Positions 17,388 through 27,700 of a DNA stretch of 64,000 nucleotides are shown in pieces. Position 1 is the first letter of the stretch. Every line of letters starts with the position of its first letter. A program made the position numbers and the translations under genes. The notes below the pieces were generated by a model. That model was not told the DNA's origin. It saw only the letters and a program-made list of their open reading frames with translations, and made no database searches. Source of the stretch: Jaenimonas drosophilae (taxonomy: Eukaryota > Euglenozoa > Kinetoplastea > Trypanosomatida > Trypanosomatidae); assembly GCA_030849065.1 (NCBI GenBank), contig JASAON010001656.1:124001-188000 (forward strand), read 5' to 3'.

Positions 17388-19214
17388 TTAGTAGTAGTTC
17401 TGATAGTTGTCGGGTTTCGGCCGCTTTTTGCCTATGGCGGGGTTCGAGATGGAGGGCGGGTGAGTTGGGGCATCGGCAGTGACGCTGGCTGCCTCTGCTA
17501 GGGCCGTAGCGGGTGCTGGTTGAGAGGGGAAGCTCGGGGCTGAGGTGGATGGACTGGTGCTTGGGGCACGATCATCCCCGGAGGGACCTGGGGCCTGCCA
17601 GTTGGTGAACTGCATGTGGACGCCACCTACACCGGCGTTGACGTTGATGGAGGCGGTGGCGATGGCGGAGGAAGAGGACGTTGATACAGCTAAGGCGTTT
17701 GCCTCCGCGGATGCGCGATGGCGGCGGCTACGATCGTAAATGTACGGCTGTGCGTCTACGTTGATGCCAGAGGAGGGTCCTACTCGGCGTGCGGGGGCGG
17801 CTTGGCTTGTGTCAGTCGAGGTAGGCTGCACGCGGTCCACAATGCCATACGATCCAGATGCGTTGACGGAAATCGGCTGCCTAATAGAAGTTGCGTGACT
17901 ATGGTTCGCTTGGACTGGCCGGTAGTAGGGGTCGGCATGGCCGATGCGCTGATGTGAGGAACGACTAAAGCCGCCACCCACAAACGACATGGGTGAGTGC
18001 CAATCATTCTGCTGCTGGGCTTCCTCCTCTCGACGGTAGGCCTTCCACTTGGCTGCTAGCATGCGCCAGTCATGCTGCAACTCATTCCTACGGCGTAGCT
18101 CGTGGGAAGCCATATCCTTCCCCAGCTGCTGAAGGCAAGGAACCACAACGCGCGCATTCTTCATCCGGCAGTATGCGAGGAGGCTTGCGTTCGGTGGGGG
18201 AATCCCACCATCTGTGTTTGGAGCTGAGAAGTAGTGCTTGGCATCGCCCGACTTGAGGAAGTCCCCAGCGCGTGCAACCTCTGCTGGGAACTCAGCCTCG
18301 AATGCGTGAAGCTCCTCTGTGGTTGGGAGTTGCAGGAGGTCGAGGAACATGAGGTAGTCTTCCTCCGACACATTGAGGCCAAAGTCCATACGCTTGAGGA
18401 AGGCAAGCTCCAGCTTGTTCATCTCCGATGGGCGGATGCCACCGACATCAGAGTAGAACCTGTTGGGGAAGTACACATCATCCCGCAGCTTGGTGCTCAG
18501 CACGTTGCTCGTGATGAAGAGACGGTGAAAGTTGTACAGGCTGAGAGTTGCTTCGTTGCGTAGGATGTACTTGAAGAGAAGGATTGCTCCGGTAAGGTAG
18601 CTCTCCGCGGTGGCGCGAGCGTAGCGGTACACGCGATTCATGTAGTCAGACACGCTGGTGGCGGGGATTCGAAACGAGTCGAAGTCGCTGGATGGGGTGG
18701 GGTTGGGCTCGCCCATGGTGCTCATGTTGGCCTCGCACAGCGTGGTGACGAGCATCATCAAGGGGAACTTCAACGGCACGATATCCATGAGCTCAATCAC
18801 GCGTCGTTGCGGCTTGGGTTCTGGGTTTGGGGTTGCATTCAATCCGAGAGGTGGGAGTCCTAAAGGCTGTGAAGGGGTGGTTTCTTCGTTGGGTTGCTCA
18901 CACGACGAGACGGCAACTTGCAGAACCTGTGGATCCATCTCATGAGGGCGCTGGGTGTTGCTGTGCGAGTGGGTAGCGACAATTGAGTCTTCCTGTTTCA
19001 TGAGCGCGGACTGCATTTCAGCTCCAGAAAGAGGGGTGAGCTCATCAGAGCCGGTCAGCGTGGCGCTGCTTGTCTGGTCGAGGGTGTTGTAGCTCTCCAC
19101 AAAGAAGCCGCCTTTTGCCACAATGGGCCGTCCGCGGGCGGCACTCTTGGGCGAGGAAAATCCGTCGCCACAGCCTGCGCCTTCCGTGTAGGGCGATGAG
19201 GTAGAGGCCTCCAT
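17388..19214 (-). CDS. Pho80-like (PCL/CYC-type) cyclin with disordered tails
   Basis: This is a 608-residue protein. The cyclin fold spans about 140-300: PLKFPLMMLVTTLCEAN, FRIPATSVSDYMNRVYRYAR, ESYLTGAILLFKYILRNEAT, LYNFHRLFITSNVLSTKLRD, FYSDVGGIRPSEMNKLELAF and FLKRMDFGLNVSEEDYLMFL. This order, with the GGI and NKLE(L/M)xFL elements, is diagnostic of Pho80-like cyclins, the main CYC group in kinetoplastids. Such cyclins bind a CDK-related kinase in cell-cycle or nutrient control. The N-terminal 130 and C-terminal 280 residues are Ser/Ala/Pro-rich, and the end is basic and Tyr-rich (KKRPKPDNYQNYY). The mRNA appears to have a 1.2-kb leader devoid of ATG, described as a separate feature, which hints at translational control. 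Confidence 0.9.
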   Translation of the reverse strand: MEASTSSPYTEGAGCGDGFSSPKSAARGRPIVAKGGFFVESYNTLDQTSSATLTGSDELTPLSGAEMQSALMKQEDSIVATHSHSNTQRPHEMDPQVLQVAVSSCEQPNEETTPSQPLGLPPLGLNATPNPEPKPQRRVIELMDIVPLKFPLMMLVTTLCEANMSTMGEPNPTPSSDFDSFRIPATSVSDYMNRVYRYARATAESYLTGAILLFKYILRNEATLSLYNFHRLFITSNVLSTKLRDDVYFPNRFYSDVGGIRPSEMNKLELAFLKRMDFGLNVSEEDYLMFLDLLQLPTTEELHAFEAEFPAEVARAGDFLKSGDAKHYFSAPNTDGGIPPPNASLLAYCRMKNARVVVPCLQQLGKDMASHELRRRNELQHDWRMLAAKWKAYRREEEAQQQNDWHSPMSFVGGGFSRSSHQRIGHADPYYRPVQANHSHATSIRQPISVNASGSYGIVDRVQPTSTDTSQAAPARRVGPSSGINVDAQPYIYDRSRRHRASAEANALAVSTSSSSAIATASINVNAGVGGVHMQFTNWQAPGPSGDDRAPSTSPSTSAPSFPSQPAPATALAEAASVTADAPTHPPSISNPAIGKKRPKPDNYQNYY

Positions 19215-20422
19215 CGCTGTCTGCCGAAGAGATACTTCGAAAGGAGGAAGGGGAGGAACTATCGTTGAGTCGGGTGAAAGTTTTCGATGACGGTTCCCAG
19301 AGTAGCTGCGGTTGTGGCTGCAACTTCGGTGTGGGAAGAACGGGGCTTGCTGATGGGGCGGTTACTACTACTACGCCGCGTGAATAGGACGTGTGCTAAG
19401 CTATCGTGAATCGTGTTGCGGCAAGCTTGTTCGCACGCCTGTGTAACTTAACGAGAGTCTGTAGTGGTACGTAAGGGTAACCACACCACTGAAGGCAGCC
19501 GTATGATTGACGAAGCGGTGAAGATGTACGTGCTTATCTTCTGGTCGTATCTCTTTTGTTCTTCTTCCAGTTGTGGAAGGAGTTTGGGGTGGAGTTGTGA
19601 GTAGTCAAGCGGTCAAGGGGACGGGGTGACTCCAGAGATAGAGGGGTGGTTAGGTGAGCGGGCGAGGATGATGAAACAAGCGCACGGGTTCCTTGCTGTC
19701 CACTACGTCACCGTTGTAGGCCTTGATGAGCAACAAGCTACCACCGCAGGCAGCAAGAGTGCGTCAAGTGAGAGGATTCCTTCGGGCTTCAACGAGGTGA
19801 GTAGGGTTCTTCACAGCACAGAGAAAATGATTGGTCGTAAGGGTACGCGTAGGGAAAATGGTTTGTGCTTGGTGCAGGGGTGGGTGCTGGAGTGTGTAAC
19901 AACAGAGAGCAGAGCGCGGCACCCAAACAAGCCTCAACAGGTACGAAGGGGACGGGTGTCTGGAGCGCTTTTTTTCACTGCTGCAAGGGCTTCTTCTTCT
20001 TAGGTATTGTGAAGTGTTCGCCTGTCCACGAAAGAAAACAACACAACGTAGCGAGCTCAGAGGTAGAGTCCTTAGAGATGAGGGCCCACACAGTCACGCA
20101 AATATTCACACGCAGGGAGGGAGGTCACAAGAAAAAAGGAAAATAAAAACAGTGAAACAAAATAAAAAAAGGTGAGGGAAGTGAGTGGGATGCACAGGGG
20201 TCTCTGCGAGCTTCACTATCCGAAACGTCAACTGTTGGACTTCAACCCTCAACTCACACACGCGCTGGTGATGAGGGAAGCTTCCAGAAGATGTTGAAAA
20301 CGGAAAAAGAAGCGCACGTAGGTGAAACCTGCACCAGTGGGTGGCGTAACCTCTGGCAATCTCTCTTTCCCTATGTGGATCTGTGGGGTTGAAATAGCTT
20401 TGGGCACTTAAGAGCGTAGAGA
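19215..20422 (-). promoter_or_regulatory. 1.2-kb ATG-free 5' leader of the cyclin mRNA
   Basis: Reading every line for CAT on the plus strand shows none between 19215 and 20447, so the sense strand has no ATG over 1233 nt. About 15 to 19 would be expected by chance, and the antisense strand of the same interval has about 15. The ATG-free interval ends just upstream of a predicted acceptor at 20423. Closer AGs with pyrimidine tracts also exist (for example the tract directly before the start codon at about 19230-19255), so alternative leaders are possible. I infer selection against upstream AUGs in a long, scanned leader. Confidence 0.7.
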
Positions 20423-20440
20423 CTGTGAATGAGAAGAAGA
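20423..20440 (-). promoter_or_regulatory. Predicted distal trans-splice acceptor of the cyclin gene
   Basis: The minus-strand sequence TCTTCTTCTCATTCACAG has its AG at 20424-20423. The first sense-strand ATG upstream of the cyclin gene is at 20450, just outside this acceptor, as expected if this acceptor defines the leader. Confidence 0.5.
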
Positions 20441-20686
20441 CACACGACATATTATGGTACAGAGAAGGACATGCATTGGTTGTGGTGCATGAGACAGCCA
20501 CGCAGGTACATCGAAGTGTTTACTCGCATGGAGAATTGTGGTGTAGGTGAAGTGAAGTGAATTGGTACAATGACCGAAACAAGTGCGGAGGTAGACGACA
20601 CCACACACTTGTTGGTCCTAGAAGAAGGGTGCATAGTGTACACGTGTAAGGTAAGAATGAGAGAAGCTCTAACGCCACAATCTCCA

Positions 20687-23600
20687 TTACGGAGTGTGGA
20701 GGCCCTTTCGTGGCTTGGCGAGCCGCTCTACCGACGCACGCTGCGCGGCCGCTGCCTCCCGGCAGGGCAGCTCCTTCACAATGATATACGGCCGGCGGTG
20801 CTCATCAAGGTGAACTTCTTCCACAAGACGAACCTCTTCGGAATCGGAGCGAGTGGATGAGATGACCCGACGGGCAGCAGGGCGTCCGGGGAGCCATGGA
20901 ACCGCCTCACGTCCAGCAGCCAGTGCCCATGCGGAGGGCTGTTGGGGGTCCTTCACACGCACAGAGGAGTACGCCTCATAGGGAAGTCCGTGGGTTGATG
21001 GTCGTGGGCTCACGATGTCTCCGTGGCTGCTCCGACCGCTAGTAGAGCGTGGGGCGTTGCCAAAGTGTGGGGTCGCCACATGTGCCCGAGGACGGCTGCC
21101 AATGAAGGAGGAGGTGGGCTCCATGGGATCGTAGTATGCTGGATCAAGCAGCCTACGCAGATCACCCTCGCCATCTCCTCCGTTGGTCGTGGTGGGACGG
21201 AAAGCGGTACGCATATCCACCACCTCCACTGCCCCAGCTAGTGTTGCGGGGGTTGCGACGCTACTTCGACGGCCTGGAAGCCTATCGGCAACGGAGGCAA
21301 GAACGTCATCCAACCATTTGCTGCATGAATCCTGAGAGGGGCAGCCGTGGATGGTGGATCGGTGAGGAGAGGAGCCGCTGCGAGCGGAGGTTGTTCTTCC
21401 TACTGGCGTTTGGCGGCGTTGAGATTTGGGGGAGTTACGTCTTGCGCGACGTTCGTTCGGTGGCAGAAATGAATCAATGGCCCGCGTTGGACTTGACGTG
21501 AATCGAGCGGATGTAGTCGCGCGCGAGGGTTGTGGCTGCGTGGCTTTCGTGGTTGGTTGTGTCGTAAGTCGTGGAGCAGCAGACGACGTGTGATGGTGAG
21601 ATCCCCGCTGTTCGGCTACTGTTGCTCGTGGATGGCATGGAGATGGTTTGCGGTCTCGAGTTGAACCTCTTCTGGATGCCTCACCTGCTCTGAGATCGGC
21701 ACGAACGAAGGCAGCCCGCAGAGGGCTGATCAACCCACTGCGGTGCAGCGAAGCATCACCCCGTTCATCCTCCGGGCCGCCGTGCCGGCGCTTCGTGGGA
21801 GTCGCCGCAGCCTGACGTGTGACGGACGGCCCTTCATCTCCCACTCTCCACCTGTCCTCCTTGGCGTGCTCCACCCGCCGACGCTCAATTGTCGCGCGAA
21901 GGTCCTTGAAGAACGCACCATTTCCAGCCGATCCCCTCGTCGCCGAGCGTGGAGCATCACTGTGGGATGCCTTGGACGACGTCTCGCTCATGCAGTAGGG
22001 GTGTGCTCGACTGGGTGCTGGCGCTGACGCCCTGCGAGGAGCAGACGCAGCGCGCCGCCCTCTCCCATGAGCACCATTGCGGAGACGCTCTAAGATAACG
22101 TCATCGTAGCACTGATCCTCCACAGAGGGACGCCGCATGCGGCGGGTGATGGGGCTCATGTAGCCAAGCGGCCGCTGAAGTGCCGGAGGCGTACCAAAGG
22201 AACCCTGAGCGGAGCCAGCGTAGCGCCACGGTATTTGGTGGTCAGAACCTAGCTCCCGCGAGGTGCGAAGGCGAACAGAGTGCGGCGAGGACAAACGGCG
22301 GTCCCAGGCATCGCCATCATGACGATCGGTGCTCCGCGAGCGATGCTTGCGACTTCGGCTCTCGTGGTGGCCCTTTGCCAAGGCCTGGCAGAGATGGTAT
22401 AGCTGCCGGCCAGTGATGGAGCGCACGGAGGAGGAGGAGGAAGTCAAGGAGGAGGATCTGGACGTCGGACGGCGACGTGAGTGTCGGCTGCGTCGGCTAG
22501 GCGAGGATGAGGCGGAGTGCTGAGATGGTTCAGTGTGGTTGCTCTTTTCCTCCGGAAGAGGCGCTGGTGCGGCCTCCACGGAGCCGGTCGAGGCGTTGTT
22601 ACGTGAGCGGTTGCTGCGATGCGGACTCTTGGGTCGATCCGACGCGGGAGGTGGCGGTGGTGTCATCTTCTGAGGTCGAGGTGCGTTCGATGAAGTTTGC
22701 TTCGGTGGATTTGTGGGGGCAACCGCCTGTTTCTGCTTATATGGGCTGCGGGTTGGTGGTGCCCGTGCGGGGGCGGCCTTCGCGGAGGCGTTGCGTTTAG
22801 AAGGCGCTGTGGACGGCACGATGATCGAATCTGTGCGCGTGACTTTTGGCGGTTGAGGAGCTGAAGATGACCCATTGACCAAGGTGGAGTGCGCCGATGA
22901 GGTTCGCTGGAGCTCGGCGGGGGATGTCTGGCTCGCATCGGACGGAGTCAGTAGTCCCAGTCCTGCAGGTGGAAGGGGTATCGGAGGCATCATGGAGCTC
23001 ACATCACTCCCACCATCCTCGTCTGGACCCCCGAGGGTCGAAAGGTCCACATGATTTACTGTAACCGCACCCTCTGCGCTGGATCGTGGCCCGCGGGAGT
23101 CGTGCGTGCTGGCACGTTCATGATCACTCGCCTCCAGGGACTGGTGCGTGGGATTGCGAACGTCCCTTGCCAGGGCGGATGGAGGCTGGCTTGATGGATG
23201 ATCTGCGACATCGCCGTCGTCAGAGCTGTCGTCAGAGCTATCCACAACGCGGAGAGCGGCAAAGCGAGAGGTAGGCTTGGCGGATGCAGCGTTTCCCACA
23301 AGATCTGCACGGACGGTGTTCCCTTGCTTCAGCACTGTGTTTTCTGGTACCCGAACGGCTGCCTGCGCCGGGGATGCCACAGCCATCATAGCGGGTACCA
23401 CAAGCGGGCCACCACCGTGTGCGGCGACAGCGTTCGGGGGAGGCCCAGCGGCACTCTTCTTGCCAGCAAGCACGTTCGGAGGACCCTTGATTCTAATCAT
23501 TGTTGGCTGTGACGTGGGCGGCGGCTGGATCTGCTGGACAATACTGGGGCCTGCGCTTCCCCGAGGACTTGCGGCGGGGCTGCTGGCCATCAATGATGGA

Positions 23601-24220
23601 ATCGATAGCATCGAGGGGCGCTGCTGGCCCAAGGCCCCCGGTTGAGGTATGGCTCCCGGCGGCGCTATCATCTTCTTCCCCACTGTTACACCAGGAGGGA
23701 GAATAACCTTCTTACCCTGAACCACGGCAAAGCGTGGGGAGGTCTTGTCTGTGGGCTGAGGTATATGTCCTGGCCCCAAGACAGAACCAAAGGAGAAGTT
23801 GGGGTAGCTGGCCTGTGTAAGCAGAGCGCTAAGGTCACCGGCTCTCTGGGGTCCACCATCGGCTGCGCGTGGGGTGGATGCCCCGCTAGTGATGGAGTGG
23901 GTGGCCATCTGCTGGTTACTCTGCACTGGTTTGAGCGAAGAGAATTCGCGACTGCCGCTGGGTACCAAGGCTGCACCTGGAGGTGGCTGAACCCCTGGTG
24001 GTAGAACCACCTTTCCGGCAAACGAGCCTGGAGGCACCTTCATCATCACCTTGGCCCCTGGTGGACCCTTCATTGAAAAGGGTGCACCAGGTGGCACGAA
24101 GACAACTTTCTTCCCCATTTGCTGGGCAGGTGGGGACGGCCCACTGTGGGCTTGGAGATGCACGCCCTGTGCTGGGTGCAGCGCGGGCCCCTCCGTGGGA
24201 ACCGCTGAGGCTGTAGGCAT
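20687..24220 (-). CDS. PPG-repeat and SR-rich disordered protein, unknown function
   Basis: This is a 1177-residue protein. The first 260 residues hold recurrent PPG units of the form (G)KK-V/M-hydrophobic-x-PPG: GKKVVFVPPGAPFS, GAKVMMKVPPGSFAGKVVLP, GKKVILPPGVTVGKKMIAPP, and a decayed copy LAGKKSAAGPPP. The middle is Ser/Pro/Ala-rich. At about 580-640 is an Arg/Ser block (SRRSRHSRRRPTSRSSS) followed by one probable helix (ITGRQLYHLCQALAKGHHES) and more RS dipeptides. The last 60 residues look structured (EEVRLVEEVHLDEHRRPYII). No family is recognised. The RS regions could suggest RNA-related or phospho-regulated interactions, but this is weak inference. The ATG at 24220 is the first after the predicted acceptor at 24393. 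Confidence 0.8.
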   Translation of the reverse strand: MPTASAVPTEGPALHPAQGVHLQAHSGPSPPAQQMGKKVVFVPPGAPFSMKGPPGAKVMMKVPPGSFAGKVVLPPGVQPPPGAALVPSGSREFSSLKPVQSNQQMATHSITSGASTPRAADGGPQRAGDLSALLTQASYPNFSFGSVLGPGHIPQPTDKTSPRFAVVQGKKVILPPGVTVGKKMIAPPGAIPQPGALGQQRPSMLSIPSLMASSPAASPRGSAGPSIVQQIQPPPTSQPTMIRIKGPPNVLAGKKSAAGPPPNAVAAHGGGPLVVPAMMAVASPAQAAVRVPENTVLKQGNTVRADLVGNAASAKPTSRFAALRVVDSSDDSSDDGDVADHPSSQPPSALARDVRNPTHQSLEASDHERASTHDSRGPRSSAEGAVTVNHVDLSTLGGPDEDGGSDVSSMMPPIPLPPAGLGLLTPSDASQTSPAELQRTSSAHSTLVNGSSSAPQPPKVTRTDSIIVPSTAPSKRNASAKAAPARAPPTRSPYKQKQAVAPTNPPKQTSSNAPRPQKMTPPPPPASDRPKSPHRSNRSRNNASTGSVEAAPAPLPEEKSNHTEPSQHSASSSPSRRSRHSRRRPTSRSSSLTSSSSSVRSITGRQLYHLCQALAKGHHESRSRKHRSRSTDRHDGDAWDRRLSSPHSVRLRTSRELGSDHQIPWRYAGSAQGSFGTPPALQRPLGYMSPITRRMRRPSVEDQCYDDVILERLRNGAHGRGRRAASAPRRASAPAPSRAHPYCMSETSSKASHSDAPRSATRGSAGNGAFFKDLRATIERRRVEHAKEDRWRVGDEGPSVTRQAAATPTKRRHGGPEDERGDASLHRSGLISPLRAAFVRADLRAGEASRRGSTRDRKPSPCHPRATVAEQRGSHHHTSSAAPRLTTQPTTKATQPQPSRATTSARFTSSPTRAIDSFLPPNERRARRNSPKSQRRQTPVGRTTSARSGSSPHRSTIHGCPSQDSCSKWLDDVLASVADRLPGRRSSVATPATLAGAVEVVDMRTAFRPTTTNGGDGEGDLRRLLDPAYYDPMEPTSSFIGSRPRAHVATPHFGNAPRSTSGRSSHGDIVSPRPSTHGLPYEAYSSVRVKDPQQPSAWALAAGREAVPWLPGRPAARRVISSTRSDSEEVRLVEEVHLDEHRRPYIIVKELPCREAAAAQRASVERLAKPRKGLHTP

Positions 24221-24392
24221 CACAAGGAAAAGTTACCCTACTCAGCCCGGTCTTATGACTATAGAACAAATCGTGTGCCACAAGGCACGACAGGCTCCCA
24301 CACAATAGATTCGCCACGGAGGGATAGGAGCGTATCGAATCTGAGGAGTGACAGCTTCCCCAAGAGTTGGATGTGGGTACCCTACCGTATCG

Positions 24393-24430
24393 CTGTGAGG
24401 AATGAAAGAGGAGGGGAGGAAGAAGTAGCA
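24393..24430 (-). promoter_or_regulatory. Predicted trans-splice acceptor for the PPG/SR protein gene
   Basis: The tract CTTCTTCCTCCCCTCCTCTT leads to CCTCACAG with the AG at 24394-24393. The 172-nt leader has no ATG; the first sense ATG lies near 24460, upstream of the tract. Confidence 0.55.
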
Positions 24431-24713
24431 AGATTCTTCAAAAAAATAGGTTGCGAATGCACATTTTAAAGGCATGACTAGGACTACATGCAGGTGCCAC
24501 ATGCACATGAGAAGAATTGGTTTGAGGTGAATCCCGATGAAGTTACAGGGGTGAATGGAGACAAGGCATGATTGGCGATGCTGAGTGGTGAATACCACAC
24601 TTCTATGGCTCTATGAAAACTCTCACTTGTGATCGTCTTCATCCTCGCATAACGGAGGGACCGAAGAGAAAAACATGTTGAGAGAAGTGAAGTTCGTACA
24701 GTGAAACATGTGC

Positions 24714-27700
24714 CTATAGGCTTGAGGAAGGGTAGCCCAGCTGACGGAGCTTAGCCAGGGTAGCAGCATCGTCATGTGCTGGAGGATACCACTGAGCTGG
24801 GCTGTAGTAGGCACCTGGGCCTGGCGTACAGCTACCAGCTGCAGGGTCAGGACGCTGGCTGGCCTGAGCAAAGGTCGGAGCACGGCCATCAGGCCACGAG
24901 AAACCCTGATACATCCCTGGCCCAGGGCCATCGGTTGCTACCGGGACGTTGCGCGGGGCAGTTCCGAAGCCAACCGCTGGGGAGGCTTTCTGAGCCACAT
25001 CTGCCCGCGGTGAGTAGCTACCCGGGCCAGGATGATCGTCCATAGAGCCCGGATGATGATGGCCCACGGTTGGGAAACTGGCGGCTGGGCCTGTGGGCGC
25101 GGTGGGGATGTGATAGGATCCAGGTCCTGGAATGTCGGCCGCACCCACGTCCAGGGCGACACGTGGCGCCGTACCAAAAGATGAAGCCGGGCCGGATAGA
25201 GCAGGTGGGCGAACCGCGTAGCTTCCCGGACCGGGGTTGTCTGTCTCTGCCGACTTCGGCAGTTCTCTGCGCTCATATAGACTGAATGCGGGACTACTGT
25301 TGAGGTAGTGATATGCACTGGAGGCATCATATGCCCCGGGTCCAGGAATCGCCTCTCCCTGCGAAGGCTGCGCAGCCTTGCCTGCGATAGTGATGGCCGG
25401 TCCATCAGGTCCGGCGCGCACATCGTACGCCCCTGGGCCAGGAAGCTGTGGTGCCTCATGCTCTCCCGGAAGCGGCCTTCGGCTTACGAAGCTGAAGGCT
25501 GGTCCATCGATGCCTGAGGGAGCTAAGTCGTAGGCACCGGGTCCTGGGGATGATGCCAGTGGTTGCGCGGGCGGTCGGCCAGTGAGGGTGAAGGCAGGCG
25601 ATGCAGAACCCATGGCTCCATGGTGCTCAGCGTTGTATGTGCCCGGACCAGGCACCTCAGCCGCATGACGGTCAACGGCATCTGCAGGTCTCCCAGCCAT
25701 TCCTGCAGCACGGGTGCCCTTGCCGCCAATGCCTCTGCCATTGAGGTCGTAAGCACCGGGGCCTGGCGCATCGCGATCTTCTGCGGAGTAGAAACGAGGA
25801 TCTGTTGGGAATGTTGGACCGGCACCGTTTCGGGGCAGTGCGGGGTCGTAGCTTCCAGGCGGTGGGACGTCCGTGCGGGGGGTGGGAGGCATCCGCGACG
25901 ACTGGCCAAACGAGTAGCTGCCATGATCCGTCATGCCAGCTGGAACCTCATAGGCTCCTGGGCCAAGGACCGTTGCGCTGTCCTCTTCCGTTCGCACGCG
26001 CTGACCGGGGAATCGCTCAGCAGTGGTGAATTTGGGACCCGTTCGAAGTACACCGGGCAACAGCACAACGTCGTACTGGCCCGGGCCAGGTTCCAAGGCA
26101 CCGCGGGCGTCAGCTCCGTCTGGCTCAAAGCGTGGAGCAGTTGTGTGTAGCTGCACAGACCGACCCGCCATTTGCTTGTCGAGAGCGTCCGTGACGGAGT
26201 ACGAGCCAGGACCAGGAACTGCCTCAGTATGATGGCTAGAGTCTGGCTGCGTACGCATAGCACGACCAAAGGTGGGACCATTTGCTCGACCATCGCCAGC
26301 GGTCGTTACAGTATAGCTGCCAGGGCCGGGCACGGTGTTCGCCGCGGGCTCCTGAAAGCGAACGGCCTTGGGCATCTTCACCGTTGTGGCATGACCAGGG
26401 ATCTGGTCGATGGGATAGCTCCCAGGGCCGGGCACCGCCTGACGCTCCTTCTCCTCTGGCTGCATTGGCCGTGGGTCGTGTTTGCTGAAGCCAACGGAAG
26501 GACCTTGGCTGAGGCCGCTGTTAAGGTCGTAGGCGCCCGGACCAGGTAATGCGCCACCTTCCAGTTCGTGAATACGTGCCGAAGCAGCACCAAAGCTATA
26601 GGATGGGCCGCTGATAGCGGAGGGAGGGACGGGATAGTGGCCAGGCCCCGGAACTGCATCCGGTTGTGAGCCCAATGAATTCGGCGCACGACCAAATCCG
26701 TAGACGGGCATACCCGGAAGAACTCGTGCAAGGCCGGAATCCACATCGTAGGCGCCAGGACCAGGAACGTTGGCTACAATGGAGCCTTCTACTGGCCGAG
26801 ATGGAGCACTGGAGAAGGTGTGACTGGGAGGGATGTCGCAAGGATCGCGTGGGTTGTACTGGCCTGGGCCTCCTTCCGTCGCTGGCACACGCGAGGTGTC
26901 AGAAAACCGCTCAGCACTTCCCCATCGACCGCCTGCTGCCGCCTGCTGGGCTTGGGTGAGGTCATACGAGCCTGGGCCGGGATGTGCATCCGCCGTGGAC
27001 CTGGTTTGGGCCCCAGACGGGCTACCAAACGAGTAGGACGGCATCGAGGAAACGAGCATAGCGTCGTACGCGCCCGGGCCGGGCACATCGGGAGTGGCTG
27101 CGGTGAATCGCGGCTCCGCCCCAAAACGAACGGTTGGTGCTGCAGCGAAAGGTCGTGCCATTGCTTCAGCGTCGTAGGCACCGGGGCCTGGCACCTCCTC
27201 CGCGGTGCGTGGTGCCGCGTGAATGCGTGGGGCGATGGTGATGCCACGACCCTCCATCACATCGAGTTCTGCTTGGGAGGCAATCATGTACGCCCCAGGA
27301 CCGGGAGTATCGGTGCCCGCATCCACAGCACGCCGAGGTGCGGAGGTGAAGCTGCGGCCGTTCAATGTCCCAACTTCCCCAAGACCAGCCGGAGCCTCGT
27401 AGGTGCCAGGCCCAGGAATATCTTCAGCTCTGCCACTGGCAGCCACCGTGCGTGGTGCAGCACCAAATACAGGCCCGGCAGGGAGTGAGGGGCTGGGGAT
27501 CTCGTAGTGTCCGGGGCCGACCCCGTCTCCATGTCGCTTTTCCTCTCCGCCGAGCCCACGAGGTGCCGTGGGAAATGTTGCAAATTTGGGTTCCACCACC
27601 TCCTGGGGAGAGTAGGACCCCGGACCCGGTACGCCCTCAGCTGGCTCATCTCTGACATGACGTGCAGGCGCCTGACCAAATACGACCGTTGCTGGATTCG

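Noticed and set aside
20106..20501. Minus-strand open frame of 131 codons (114 from its first ATG)
   Set aside because: It crosses the predicted cyclin splice acceptor, is hydrophobic because of T-rich leader sequence, and has no motif.
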